Below, in pieces: positions 28,518 to 37,231 of a stretch of 52,027 nucleotides of DNA; within the stretch, counting starts at the first letter, position 1, and every line of letters starts with the position of its first letter. This stretch comes from an uncultured Lachnospiraceae bacterium (GTDB lineage: Bacteria; Bacillota; Clostridia; Lachnospirales; Lachnospiraceae), in NCBI GenBank assembly GCA_902779395.1, contig CACZBK010000024.1:1-52027 (forward strand). Direction: 5' to 3'. The notes below the pieces were generated by a model. The model did no database searches. It worked only from the letters and a program-made list of their open reading frames with translations, and was not told the origin of the DNA. The translations under genes were made by a program, and so were the position numbers.

Positions 28518-30300
28518 GAAGATGATAAAAACAAAACCGATAAGATATTTTGCCGCAGCAATGAGAAAGTACAAAAAGGGTTTCTATATCTTTTATGCAG
28601 TGCTTATAGCGGCAATGATGATACAGCCTTTTATCAACATGTTCGGACCTAAGATGATGATAGATGCCATCATGGGAAAAGCGGTCATTATCAGCATCAT
28701 AAAGATTGCGGCGGTGATGATACTGGCAGATTTTGTGATAAAACTCATAACGGCTTTTATCAATGAGGAACTGGATAAGGAGTACTATGCCGGGCTTGAC
28801 AGACATCTGGAGGCGGCTGTCGGTAAAAAGAGTATGGAGCTTAAATTCGAGACTACGGAAAATAAGGAAACTCTTGATGCTCTGGCGGATGCCAGAACGG
28901 GAATAGACTCCGGATACTCTGGCGGATCAAAAGGACTCTTTAATTCACTGGCAATACTGATCGTAAACATCGTTGTACTTATGCTTTCTGTATTTGTTGT
29001 GTGTCGTTACAGCTTTATCCCGCTGGCTCTGGTTTTAGTTAATGTATCGCTTAATGTGTTCTTTGAAAGCAGGCTGAATGCGATAAAAATAGAGCAGATA
29101 CAGCAGCTGGCTGTTACGGACAGGGCGTATCATTACCTGCTTCACGGTCTTTCGGATATAAGATACGGTAAGGATATCAGGCTGTTTAATGCGAAGGATA
29201 TGATGCTGGGAAGAGTTGATGAGTTTAATGATAAGCAGTCGGAAATAAATAAGACGCAGGCAAAAAAAGCGCAGAAATATCTGAGCGGTTCAAAGATAAA
29301 CCAGGCAGTTACCGCATCGCTGACATATCTGCTGCTGGCAATGATGGTAGCGGAGAAAAAGATAGGGATAGGCGATTTTACGATGCTGGTGGCAGCAGTG
29401 ACAACGATAGTAACTGCTATCAATCTGGTGCTGAAGCAGATACTTGAACTGAAGAAATTCTGCAGCTATTCGGATAAGTTTATTAAATATGTTGAGGGAA
29501 ATGTTTACGAAGAGAAAGGTGATAAGAAGACTGATATTTCGGACGGTATTAAGATCGAGTTTAAAAATGTGTACTTTAAGTATCCCGGCAGCACGGAATA
29601 TGCGCTTAAAAATATCAATGCCACTATAAAAAGCGGAGAACGCTGGTCGGTTGTAGGTTTAAACGGAGCAGGAAAATCGACTTTTATCAAACTGATATGC
29701 AGGCTGTATGAATGCACTGAAGGAGAGATACTGTTAAACGGCGTGAACATAATGGATTATGAATACAGCAGTTACATGAAGACTATATCTGCGGTATTTC
29801 AGGATTTCTGTCTGCTCAATTTTTCGATAAAGGAAAATATCATCTGTGACAGGCCGGAGCGCATAGAGGATGACGTATTAATGCCTTTGATAGAGGAAGT
29901 GGGATTAAAAGAGAAGGTTGATTCTCTGCCGCAGGGGCTGATGACGCCGGTATTCAGATATTACGATCAGAGCGGCTTTGAACCTTCCGGCGGCGAACAG
30001 CAGAAGATCGCAATGGCCAGAGCCCTGTACAAGGATGCGCCGGTCTTGATACTTGACGAGCCTACGGCGGCATTCGATCCGATAGCTGAAAGGGAGATAT
30101 ATGAACAGTTTAATACGATGGTTAAAGATAAAACTGCAATCTTTATCTCGCACCGTCTGGCATCCTGCAGGTTCTGTGATAAGCTGCTGGTATTTAAAGA
30201 CGGAGAGATCGTGGAGCGCGGAACACATCAGAGCCTGTTAAAGCTTCAGGACGGGCTTTATGCAAAAATGTATAAGACGCAGGAAAAGATGTATAAATGA
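28504..30300 (+). CDS. ABC exporter half-transporter (TMD-NBD), subunit 2
   Basis: About 598 aa with six membrane helices (roughly 25-320) and an ATPase domain with Walker A GLNGAGKST, a signature PSGGEQQKIAMARAL (Pro for Leu at its first position), Walker B LILDEPTAAF and H-loop ISHRLAS. Glu after the Walker B Asp is present in both partners, so both sites may be active. ATG 28504 lies 8 nt after GGGAGGGGG; an upstream in-frame ATG at 28453 is less likely. The stop is followed 33 nt later by the MerR gene. Confidence 0.93.
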   Translation: MWKDKKMIKTKPIRYFAAAMRKYKKGFYIFYAVLIAAMMIQPFINMFGPKMMIDAIMGKAVIISIIKIAAVMILADFVIKLITAFINEELDKEYYAGLDRHLEAAVGKKSMELKFETTENKETLDALADARTGIDSGYSGGSKGLFNSLAILIVNIVVLMLSVFVVCRYSFIPLALVLVNVSLNVFFESRLNAIKIEQIQQLAVTDRAYHYLLHGLSDIRYGKDIRLFNAKDMMLGRVDEFNDKQSEINKTQAKKAQKYLSGSKINQAVTASLTYLLLAMMVAEKKIGIGDFTMLVAAVTTIVTAINLVLKQILELKKFCSYSDKFIKYVEGNVYEEKGDKKTDISDGIKIEFKNVYFKYPGSTEYALKNINATIKSGERWSVVGLNGAGKSTFIKLICRLYECTEGEILLNGVNIMDYEYSSYMKTISAVFQDFCLLNFSIKENIICDRPERIEDDVLMPLIEEVGLKEKVDSLPQGLMTPVFRYYDQSGFEPSGGEQQKIAMARALYKDAPVLILDEPTAAFDPIAEREIYEQFNTMVKDKTAIFISHRLASCRFCDKLLVFKDGEIVERGTHQSLLKLQDGLYAKMYKTQEKMYK

Positions 30301-30333
30301 TGGTATAATCAGTTTATGTCTGGAGGTATGAGT

Positions 30334-31515
30334 ATGGATAAAAAAATGACATCCGGAGAGATCGCAAAGAAAGCCGGAGTTTCGCAGAAGGCAGTGCGCC
30401 TCTACGATGAAAAGGGACTTCTTAAACCGGCCGATTATTCTGAAGGGAACTACAGGCTGTATGATAAGGCATCGCTGCAGGTGCTGGAAAAGATAGTTGC
30501 TTTAAAAGCAATAGGCTTTTCGCTGGAAGAGATAAGGGATAATCTGACAGCGGGAGAGGCTTCGGATGTTTCGGAGGCTTTGCGTTTGCAGCTTAAAAAT
30601 ATGGAGGATAAACGTCGCCAGATAGATAATGTGATCGCCGCTATAAACGGGGCTCTTGAGCGTAAAGGCAGTGAGCTTGACTGGGATGATGTGGCTTCGA
30701 TAGTGCAGAGCATCAGCATAGACCAGAAGGCCGATGAACATCATCTGGATGCGCTTAAACATACGAAGCAGGAGCCGGACTGGTATGTAAAGATATTTGA
30801 TTCGCTTAAGATAAAGAAAAAAGAAAAGGTACTCGATCTGGGCTGCGGCTATGGTAAGCTTTGGAGAAATAATTGGGAGAGGATCCCCGAGGGAACTAAG
30901 ATATGCGCTGTGGATGTTCACGGAAGCTGGGCGGATGATTTTGAAAAATATCTTGCGGATAATAAAGACAGCCTTCCTAAAGGAGTAAAACTATCTCTTT
31001 TGTTTGAAGATCTGGAAACAGAGGCGGCGTGGGAGAAGATCGCCAAAAATAAAGGATACGACCTGATCGTTGCCCACTATCTGGGATATGAATTGAAAGA
31101 TCCGGAAGCGATGATAGAGCGTGCGGCTGCCATGCTTTCCGATAAGGGAGTATTTTCATATAATGGCCCCGGTGCAGACAGATGGCATATTTTTGCGCGG
31201 GATACATTTAATGCTCTTGGCATAAAAGCAGATTTTGTGGAAGACAGGATCACCGAAGAAAAAAAGAATTCCGATGAATGCAGACAAATGCTTATGAAGT
31301 ATTTCGAAAAGCTTGAGTTATGTGATGTACATAACAAGTGGCATTATACGGACGCGGAAGAATTATTTGATAAGCTTAAAAACATGTATGAAGATCAGGA
31401 AAAGTTTATCAAGATTAAACGCGAGAAGCTGATAGAGTATTATGAGTCAAATATCGGGACAGACGGCGAGATAGTCGTAGAGACGGCCACGCATTTTTGG
31501 CACTGCAGGAAATAA
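30334..31515 (+). CDS. MerR-family regulator fused to a SAM-dependent methyltransferase
   Basis: A 393-aa fusion. Residues about 5-75 are a MerR winged helix (TSGEIAKKAGVSQKAVRLYDEKGLL, GFSLEEIRDNL), followed by the dimerisation coiled coil (about 78-112). From about 145 on there is a class I methyltransferase with motif I VLDLGCGYGK (166-175), an acidic motif II (ICAVDVHG) and DLIVAHYLGYELKDPEAM. The start ATG 30334 follows GGAGG by 7 nt. The effector domain position suggests that the methyltransferase fold senses or modifies the inducer. Its natural targets are its own operon promoter (26642) and the matching promoter at 44732. Confidence 0.9.
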   Translation: MDKKMTSGEIAKKAGVSQKAVRLYDEKGLLKPADYSEGNYRLYDKASLQVLEKIVALKAIGFSLEEIRDNLTAGEASDVSEALRLQLKNMEDKRRQIDNVIAAINGALERKGSELDWDDVASIVQSISIDQKADEHHLDALKHTKQEPDWYVKIFDSLKIKKKEKVLDLGCGYGKLWRNNWERIPEGTKICAVDVHGSWADDFEKYLADNKDSLPKGVKLSLLFEDLETEAAWEKIAKNKGYDLIVAHYLGYELKDPEAMIERAAAMLSDKGVFSYNGPGADRWHIFARDTFNALGIKADFVEDRITEEKKNSDECRQMLMKYFEKLELCDVHNKWHYTDAEELFDKLKNMYEDQEKFIKIKREKLIEYYESNIGTDGEIVVETATHFWHCRK

Positions 31516-31524
31516 ACACAAAAG

Positions 31525-31550
31525 CACGGGGACGGACCTAGTGGTTTTTT
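31525..31550. repeat. Short palindromic repeat unit
   Basis: CACGGGGACGGACCTAGTGG followed by six T, directly after the MerR-methyltransferase gene. A partner half AAACCACG lies at 31563-31570. Probably functions as its transcription end. Confidence 0.7.
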
Positions 31551-31577
31551 ATTGGATTATAGAAACCACGACACCCT

Positions 31578-31634
31578 AAAACCTGTGCAGGTTCGCAACT
31601 TAGACATTGCAGGTTGCAACTTAGCACAGGTTTT
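31578..31634 (+). terminator. Hairpin with 11-bp perfect stem and repeated loop, terminator-like
   Basis: AAAACCTGTGC (31578-31588) pairs perfectly with GCACAGGTTTT (31624-31634). The 35-nt loop contains two near-identical units, AGGTTCGCAACTTAG and AGGTTGCAACTTAG. A T-rich stretch (TTTTATTGTTCTTTC) follows. It ends transcription from the MerR operon, or acts as a leader of the next operon; the loop repeats are unusual for a plain terminator. Confidence 0.55.
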
Positions 31635-31702
31635 ATTGTTCTTTCTGCATTTCTGCGGTATTGTGTGTTCATCAGATATAACACATGAAAGGAAAAACGG
31701 AA

Positions 31703-32410
31703 ATGGAAAAAACAAACACTAAAAAAGCAAACAGATTTATGGAAGGATTCAGATTCCTGGTATACGGCCTTGAGGTATTCGGAGTAATAGGATTTGAACT
31801 TCTCTGGGGATTCGTGGTTGAGCCCTTTTTATACAAAAGAGGCGTAAACGATTTTAATACATGGCAGATGATAGTGCATTGGGTTGTTACATGTGCGGCA
31901 TGGGGACTGGGAGCATATGCGGTAGTAAAAGAGTGCAGAGCAAAATCCGGACTGGATATTATCGGGAATTTAAAGGATGTATCGATCTTTGACAAAAACA
32001 ACAAAATACAGGCATGGCAGTGGGCGCTTATAGTTATAGGCTGCATACTCTGCCTTGTATCAACCTGGATCGACTGGAACGGAAGCAAAGTTTTAACAGA
32101 GTTTCAAAGACGCGGCGCACTTCTCTTTGTGTTTCAGTATATCTATTATCTGTTTGAAGTTTTACTGGTTTTGCTTATAATAATCTTCGGACAGACAGCA
32201 TTTGAAAAGTGGTTTGACAACAACAGAATTCCTTTTGGCGGGATCCTTGTTGCTCTTACCTGGGGACTTGGCCACTGGTTATCCAAGGGCTCGCTAGCCG
32301 CAGGTATATATACTGCAGTAGGCGGATTTGTTTTCGGAAGCGCCTATCTTCTGACCAACAGAAATGTTAAACTGTCATATATTTTACTTTGCATAATGTT
32401 TATTTTATAA
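31703..32410 (+). CDS. Multi-pass membrane protein, CPBP/ABI-like
   Basis: A 235-aa protein with about six membrane helices. The segment FEKWFDNNRIPFGGILVALTWGLGHWLSKGS resembles the CPBP intramembrane protease region (the G-H pair in particular), but the EExxxR pair is not complete, so it may be a catalytically dead relative. ATG 31703 is favoured because AAAGGA lies upstream; the earlier ATG 31685 has no ribosome site. The LytTR gene begins just after its stop, so it belongs to the second LytTR-DUF3021 operon. Confidence 0.7.
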   Translation: MEKTNTKKANRFMEGFRFLVYGLEVFGVIGFELLWGFVVEPFLYKRGVNDFNTWQMIVHWVVTCAAWGLGAYAVVKECRAKSGLDIIGNLKDVSIFDKNNKIQAWQWALIVIGCILCLVSTWIDWNGSKVLTEFQRRGALLFVFQYIYYLFEVLLVLLIIIFGQTAFEKWFDNNRIPFGGILVALTWGLGHWLSKGSLAAGIYTAVGGFVFGSAYLLTNRNVKLSYILLCIMFIL

Positions 32411-32418
32411 GGGGCAGT

Positions 32419-32877
32419 ATGAAGCTTATTAAGACAAAAGAAAAGAATCTTGAAGAGAACTATCTGGAACTTCATTACGATATTATTGACGAAGAGACCA
32501 ACGCGGTTTTGGAGCGTTTAAGAGATACTCTCAGGTATATCGAAGGTACATATGAGGAAAAGAAGGTTACGATAGCGCTTACCGATATATTTTATATTGA
32601 AACCGTTGACAGGAAGACATTTGCATATACCCAAGATATGTGTGTTGAGATAAAAGAAGCGCTCAGGGATATACTTGAAGAGTATTCAAAGATCGGATTT
32701 GTGCGCATCAGTAAATCTGCGATCGTAAATATTTACAAGATCAAAAAGCTTCAGGGTGATATCAATATGAGAGTTATCATTTTCTTAAAAAATGATGAGA
32801 AGATCGTGATGAACAGAAGTTACAAGAATGATTTTTATGAGAGATTAAATGATCTTCAGGGGAGGAAAGCAAAATGA
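32419..32877 (+). CDS. LytTR-domain transcriptional regulator, second copy
   Basis: A 152-aa stand-alone LytTR protein related to the one at 23796. The DNA-binding domain (about 50-150) has DIFYIETVDRKTFAYTQ, RISKSAIVNIYKIKKL and the terminal IVMNRSYKNDFYERL. It starts at ATG 32419 behind AAGGGG, 8 nt after the preceding stop, and overlaps the DUF3021 gene by 4 nt. Probably regulates its own operon. Confidence 0.9.
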   Translation: MKLIKTKEKNLEENYLELHYDIIDEETNAVLERLRDTLRYIEGTYEEKKVTIALTDIFYIETVDRKTFAYTQDMCVEIKEALRDILEEYSKIGFVRISKSAIVNIYKIKKLQGDINMRVIIFLKNDEKIVMNRSYKNDFYERLNDLQGRKAK

Positions 32878-33293
32878 AACTGATTAATAAAAAGAATTTT
32901 ATATCAATAGTATGTATTTTCTTCACCCTGATCACATGCGGAAAACTTCTTTTAGAGAAAGCATATGGTTTTACAGATAAATATTATACCGATAATATAT
33001 TCACTATTCTGGGTTTTTCGATTCTTATAACGCTGATATTATCACTGCATTTTTACCTTCAGAGATTCCCCTTTCTGCTTGTACTTATTGGTCAGTATGC
33101 ATTAACGGTCGGAATAATGTTTCTAGCCATTTTTATACACGGATTGTTTTCTGAACATGCCCCGACTGCTTATTGGGATATGTTTGTTTCAATAACGATT
33201 CCGTTTCTGGCCGGCGCACTGGTTTATTACATCTGCTTCTTCATGCAGATAAGAAAGGCCAACAGGATCCTGGCGGAACTTGATAGTCAGTGA
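32874..33293 (+). CDS. DUF3021-family membrane protein, second copy
   Basis: A 139-aa protein with four membrane helices (about 9-29, 43-63, 68-90, 101-122). ATGA overlap with the LytTR gene. Its last codons (after AELD) and stop lie where a remnant of the GT32 gene start begins on the other strand, so the C-terminus may have been cut by the rearrangement described for 23.4-33.5 kb. Confidence 0.85.
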   Translation: MKLINKKNFISIVCIFFTLITCGKLLLEKAYGFTDKYYTDNIFTILGFSILITLILSLHFYLQRFPFLLVLIGQYALTVGIMFLAIFIHGLFSEHAPTAYWDMFVSITIPFLAGALVYYICFFMQIRKANRILAELDSQ

Positions 33294-33310
33294 CCGTCAT
33301 ATGCGTGGTT
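33284..33310 (-). pseudogene. Remnant of a GT32 gene start
   Basis: On the minus strand, after the lipoprotein stop, the sequence reads ATGACGGTCACTGAC (MTVTD), preceded in the same frame by KIETTH. The intact GT32 gene at 22343-23455 starts MTITDY, preceded by QKIETVH. The match ends at about 33284, where the DUF3021 gene begins. Confidence 0.5.
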
Positions 33311-34018
33311 TCAATCTTCTATAGTTCCATCCCAGAACTTCTCCTCTATGAGGCTGCCGCTCAGCGCATCAAAATAAACATGGCTGGTCTCATTTACGGT
33401 AAAATCATATACCAGCATATCCTTTCTGTTATCATAGGACAAGAGGTAACTTCCGTAAACCCCTTTTTGATCATGATCATTCAGGTTGGTTTTATTGGCA
33501 TTGGCTTTTTCTACCACAACAGGGATCAGATCCTTAACATCTACTACTGCTGATGTATCTATATCGGCAAGCGGTACACCGTCAACAATAACTATGTTGG
33601 GGTCGGGATCATCATAGTCGGTCGAATACCATATATCTGTAGTCACCGCGCCGTTTACACATTGTCTGGCGCTGAATTTAAGGCTGTTGTCGTGCGACAT
33701 CCTTATCCATCCGGTAACGTATATGTCTTCAGTCAGCTTTTTATCGACTTTTTCCAGATAGGCGATGATCTCTTCCTTTTCGCCCTTTTCAAGTTTTCTC
33801 CCTTCAAAGAGGTTGTAGGAATATATGATATGGTCGCCAACAGAGCCTGCGATATCCTCACGGAATCTCTCATTTTCAGGGATTACGGTCTTTTCGACCT
33901 TTTCGACCGCGCTGTCGATTATGTTTCCGCCGGTACCGGAGCCGCATCCGCCTATAGCAAATGCACATATGAAGGTAACAGCCGCTATTGATATCATGGA
34001 TAGTGTCTTTTTTCTCAT
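33311..34018 (-). CDS. Small lipoprotein of unknown function
   Basis: A 235-aa predicted lipoprotein with lipobox I-G-G-C (Cys25) after a 20-residue hydrophobic stretch. The rest is a soluble extracytoplasmic domain with no motif I recognise; the C-terminal DMLVYDFTVNETSHVYFDALSGSLIEE is somewhat like PepSY-type folds. GAGGGGATC precedes the ATG. A decayed copy of its 3' half lies beside the GT32 gene, which indicates an ancestral lipoprotein-GT32 gene pair. Divergent from the 34160 gene. Confidence 0.82.
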   Translation of the reverse strand: MRKKTLSMISIAAVTFICAFAIGGCGSGTGGNIIDSAVEKVEKTVIPENERFREDIAGSVGDHIIYSYNLFEGRKLEKGEKEEIIAYLEKVDKKLTEDIYVTGWIRMSHDNSLKFSARQCVNGAVTTDIWYSTDYDDPDPNIVIVDGVPLADIDTSAVVDVKDLIPVVVEKANANKTNLNDHDQKGVYGSYLLSYDNRKDMLVYDFTVNETSHVYFDALSGSLIEEKFWDGTIED

Positions 34019-34052
34019 AATGATCCCCTCTTTATAATGCTATTATATCAGA

Positions 34053-34127
34053 TATACGGATGAGTTGCGGATATTTATGGAAAAAGAATTCTTAAAAATC
34101 CCATAAATGGACACGCCCTTATCCGTA
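34053..34127. promoter_or_regulatory. Large nested dyad between divergent genes
   Basis: Three inverted-repeat pairs share nearly the same centre: TATACGGATGAG (34053) with CTTATCCGTA (34118-34127), ATTTATGG (34073-34080) with CCATAAAT (34101-34108), and AAGAATTCTT at the middle. It occupies most of the 141-bp gap between the lipoprotein and the 434-aa protein gene and may be a shared operator. A TATAAT-like box lies beside it on the minus strand. Confidence 0.45.
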
Positions 34128-34159
34128 CTATCTGTATAAGTCAGAATGGAGGCCGGTTT

Positions 34160-35464
34160 ATGAGTGTAAATACCGCAAGAATGTTGAACAGGATTTTTTC
34201 AAATCATGCATGGAAGCTGCTGTTGGTCGTAGGGGTGCTGGCGTTTATCGGGTGTTTTATCATAAAGGGGAAGAAAAAGAGGATTCCGATCATTGCCTGT
34301 ATCGCATCCGTGTGTTTATTTCTTATCACGGGCGTGATCAGCAGCAGTGCGAATAATGTAATAGTGCATCAGGCCGGAACAGATCCTGAGAAAATAGGCG
34401 GAAACACGGGGGGATTGTTTTCGGCGTTAAAAAATGGAGATACTCCAGGATTCAGTGAGGATACAATGTTCTCTCTCAGGATCTATGAGCCGTGGTTCTA
34501 TGAATCCCTGCATTATACTCTGGAAAGTGACGGAACCCTGATCGTACAGTATTATGATACGGAGCTGGGAAGAGAACAACTGTCTGATGAAAGGATGGAA
34601 GAGATCCGGAAAGTATTTTCGCCTGAAAAAGTTTATTCCATGAATGTTGGCAGAGAAGATGACAGGACGGACGGGACCAGCAGATATATCATTCTTTATG
34701 ATCACGACGGGAATGAAATAGAGATAGGCGGATATGAGTTAAAAGGTGGGGACCATTTTAACAGGTACTTTGATAAATTATATGCACTGCTGGAGGATGA
34801 TTATACGAAGCAGTGGTCGGATAAACTGGACGAATGCATGCGGGATTGTGTAACCTACGGAGAGCGGTACCTGAATTGGGGGCAGGCTGCAGCCGGAAGT
34901 CAGCAGGGCGGTGAAGATATAGGTACCCCCGATGCTTTGGGAGCCTCCTCGGCTGATGGTGACGCTGTTCCCACACCGGATGTTTCATCGCCTGACGAAG
35001 GTATTGAATATGACTATTGGTTAAGGCTTGATAAGATGCCGGGCGACTATTATGAAGCGGATGTTGATGACATCAATTACAAACTGACGGATTACAGTAA
35101 TTACATAACCGTTTTTATAACGAATAACGGCAGTAAAGATGCTTATATAGGAGGAGAATACCGCCTGCAGAGGCTGACCGGCGGGAAATATACGGATATT
35201 CAGGATGGTGTGGATATGATCTACGCGGGAGTCCACGTACAGGACATGCCGCTGATAGTTCTGCACGATAATGCGGACGGCTCCGAGATCACGCTGGCCG
35301 ATGAAACGGATCAATTTGTTATCAAGCCGGGGCAGACCATAAAAGCAGAATTCCTGACAATGCGTTATGCCATATTTGATTATCCCGAATATGAGGGTGA
35401 ATACCGTTTCATATATGGAAACGTTGTGATCGATTTCAAACTGTATTGCGATACTGTCTGCTGA
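34160..35464 (+). CDS. Membrane-anchored protein of unknown function with C-terminal Ig-like region
   Basis: A 434-aa protein with two N-terminal helices (about 18-35 and 42-62) and a long extracytoplasmic part. Residues about 95-235 form an unknown acidic domain. A low-complexity linker follows (about 245-285, rich in G, D, S and P). The C-terminal roughly 140 residues (YSNYITVFITNNGSKDAYIGGEYRLQRLTGG..., VIKPGQTIKAEFLTM, in parts) resemble bacterial Ig-like domains of beta-lactam-sensor-type surface proteins. GGAGG 8 nt before ATG. Its 3' end overlaps the convergent glycosyltransferase by 29 nt. Confidence 0.75.
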   Translation: MSVNTARMLNRIFSNHAWKLLLVVGVLAFIGCFIIKGKKKRIPIIACIASVCLFLITGVISSSANNVIVHQAGTDPEKIGGNTGGLFSALKNGDTPGFSEDTMFSLRIYEPWFYESLHYTLESDGTLIVQYYDTELGREQLSDERMEEIRKVFSPEKVYSMNVGREDDRTDGTSRYIILYDHDGNEIEIGGYELKGGDHFNRYFDKLYALLEDDYTKQWSDKLDECMRDCVTYGERYLNWGQAAAGSQQGGEDIGTPDALGASSADGDAVPTPDVSSPDEGIEYDYWLRLDKMPGDYYEADVDDINYKLTDYSNYITVFITNNGSKDAYIGGEYRLQRLTGGKYTDIQDGVDMIYAGVHVQDMPLIVLHDNADGSEITLADETDQFVIKPGQTIKAEFLTMRYAIFDYPEYEGEYRFIYGNVVIDFKLYCDTVC

Positions 35465-36617
35465 GAGAAATCTGTTCCAGAAAATCCTTTGCTTCCTCTG
35501 CTCCGCCGCAGGCTTTGAAGCTTTCCGATACCCGGACGGCACACGCTTTATACTGCGGGTTATTGAGTACCGTTTTCAGAGCATCCAGGATGTCTGTTTC
35601 GGAGATCGATCTTAATCGGACACCGGCACCAAGTTCCTCGGTTCTTTTTGCTACGGCATCCTGTTCAGGTGTCTGTGGAAAAAGGACCAGAGGCACTTCG
35701 AAATACAGTCCCTCGGAAGCGGAATTCATTCCGCAGTGAGTAACGAACGCATCGGCGATGGATAAAACAGCCATCTGATCAACTGACTCATAGATCTGTA
35801 TGTTCTCCGGAAGGTCATCAAAATGATCGGTATTTCCTCCCATGGACATGATCACCTGATAGTCTGTTGTGGCAAGGGCTTTGATACAGTTGCGGTAAAA
35901 ATCGCTGTTTTTGTTGACCGTTCCCATGGATATATAGACGGTTTTATCTGCTGTTTTTTCAAAAGTCTGCGTGATCGGCCGGATGGACGGACCGATGAAA
36001 TGGGTACGATCCGAAAAAGTGTCCGCACATGGCTGGAAGTATTTCGATGTATATACGATGGTATTTGTATCGTTGTCATTCTGTACGATGTCAAGCAGGC
36101 TCTTAACCGGATATCCCTTATCACGAAGGCGTTTGATCTGCTTGTTGATGCGAGGCATTGCCAGCAGCATCTTTACGATATCGAAGGGGCTTTCCTGCAT
36201 ATATTTTGCGGAGTAGCGGTTGAAGGCAAATGTTGTGGTCGAGGAAACATAAGGCAATCCGTGTTTCATGGCAGCAAGCTTACCCCAGAATGCAATGGAA
36301 TCGGAAACGACCAGATCCGGTTTGATCTCTTCGATCATGCGTGTACTCATCTCGTCCAGGGCCAGTGTTGAAGAGACGAGAAGCTCCGTTGCAAAAACCT
36401 TGTCTTTTCCGACGCGGTCAGCATTCTCTTTGTCTTCCATTTCAAAATCATATCCGTCGCAGCTTATAAAGTTTGCACCCGCATTCTCGATCTTTTCACG
36501 GAATTGTTCAAAGGAGAAATACCAGACCTGATGCCCGGCATCAGTGAGTGTTTTTACAAGTCCGAGCGTCGGATTGGTATGTCCGTGTGCCGGAACGCAG
36601 AACCATGCGATCTTCAT
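35436..36617 (-). CDS. MGT-type UDP-glycosyltransferase (GT1 family)
   Basis: A 393-aa GT-B enzyme of the macrolide glycosyltransferase type. N-terminal AWFCVPAHGHTNPTLGLVKTL with the acceptor-side His; C-terminal donor-binding motif around FVTHCGMNSASEGLYFEVPLVLFPQTPEQDAVAKR (quoted over several elements). Such enzymes glucosylate small lipophilic acceptors, including antibiotics, as a means of inactivation, or build glycolipids. GGAGGG precedes ATG. It is the last gene of the EFR1-TetR-MGT operon, which supports a regulated detoxification role. Confidence 0.92.
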   Translation of the reverse strand: MKIAWFCVPAHGHTNPTLGLVKTLTDAGHQVWYFSFEQFREKIENAGANFISCDGYDFEMEDKENADRVGKDKVFATELLVSSTLALDEMSTRMIEEIKPDLVVSDSIAFWGKLAAMKHGLPYVSSTTTFAFNRYSAKYMQESPFDIVKMLLAMPRINKQIKRLRDKGYPVKSLLDIVQNDNDTNTIVYTSKYFQPCADTFSDRTHFIGPSIRPITQTFEKTADKTVYISMGTVNKNSDFYRNCIKALATTDYQVIMSMGGNTDHFDDLPENIQIYESVDQMAVLSIADAFVTHCGMNSASEGLYFEVPLVLFPQTPEQDAVAKRTEELGAGVRLRSISETDILDALKTVLNNPQYKACAVRVSESFKACGGAEEAKDFLEQISLSRQYRNTV

Positions 36618-36641
36618 GTAATGTCCCTCCTCATAAGCAGT

Positions 36642-37220
36642 TTAGAATTCCAAAAGCAGTTTCACGTAGTCAGCGATAGTTTTCTCCAGTTTCTTTATAT
36701 CTTTTTTGCTTGCGGACGAAAGATCTGCAGAGGATATGATACCCTCTGCACCACGGATCAATACCGTAGCAAGCGTTGCGGCATCGGCATCTAAGCAAGG
36801 ACGAATGCTGCCATTACGGATGCCGGTATCCAGTGCATCTCGTATATAAGGATGGATCCGGCGGAGCGTCTGTTCATGGAGTAATAGCTGCATACTTTCA
36901 TGCATATGATAGCCCTGCAGTTTATGATAATACCCATCGGAAGTTTTTTTCAATTCCTCAAAAAACAGATTGATCCGTGCAGAGAAAGATTTATCTTCAT
37001 TGGTAAAGATACTGCCGATCCGTTCGGTGTACCCTTGCAGATATCGTTCGATGACAGCCTCAAAAATGCTTTCCTTGGAGGAAAAGAAATGATAAAAGCT
37101 GCCGGTGGAGACACCGCTGGTTTGCAGGATGTCCCGGACGCCGGTGGCTTCATATCCGTTTTCGGAAAACAGCTGTGTCGCTGTTTCCAATAATAATTCT
37201 TTGGTTTTATTTTCTTTCAT
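36642..37220 (-). CDS. TetR-family transcriptional regulator
   Basis: A 192-aa repressor. The N-terminal helix-turn-helix (about 8-52) reads ELLLETATQLFSENGYEATGVRDIL and VSTGSFYHFFSSKESIFEAV. The C-terminal ligand domain is helical. It is the middle gene of a three-gene operon whose promoter carries a 15-bp TetR-type palindrome (38107-38121), so autorepression is likely. It starts 12 nt after the EFR1 stop. Confidence 0.94.
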   Translation of the reverse strand: MKENKTKELLLETATQLFSENGYEATGVRDILQTSGVSTGSFYHFFSSKESIFEAVIERYLQGYTERIGSIFTNEDKSFSARINLFFEELKKTSDGYYHKLQGYHMHESMQLLLHEQTLRRIHPYIRDALDTGIRNGSIRPCLDADAATLATVLIRGAEGIISSADLSSASKKDIKKLEKTIADYVKLLLEF

Positions 37221-37231
37221 ACATAGACTTC

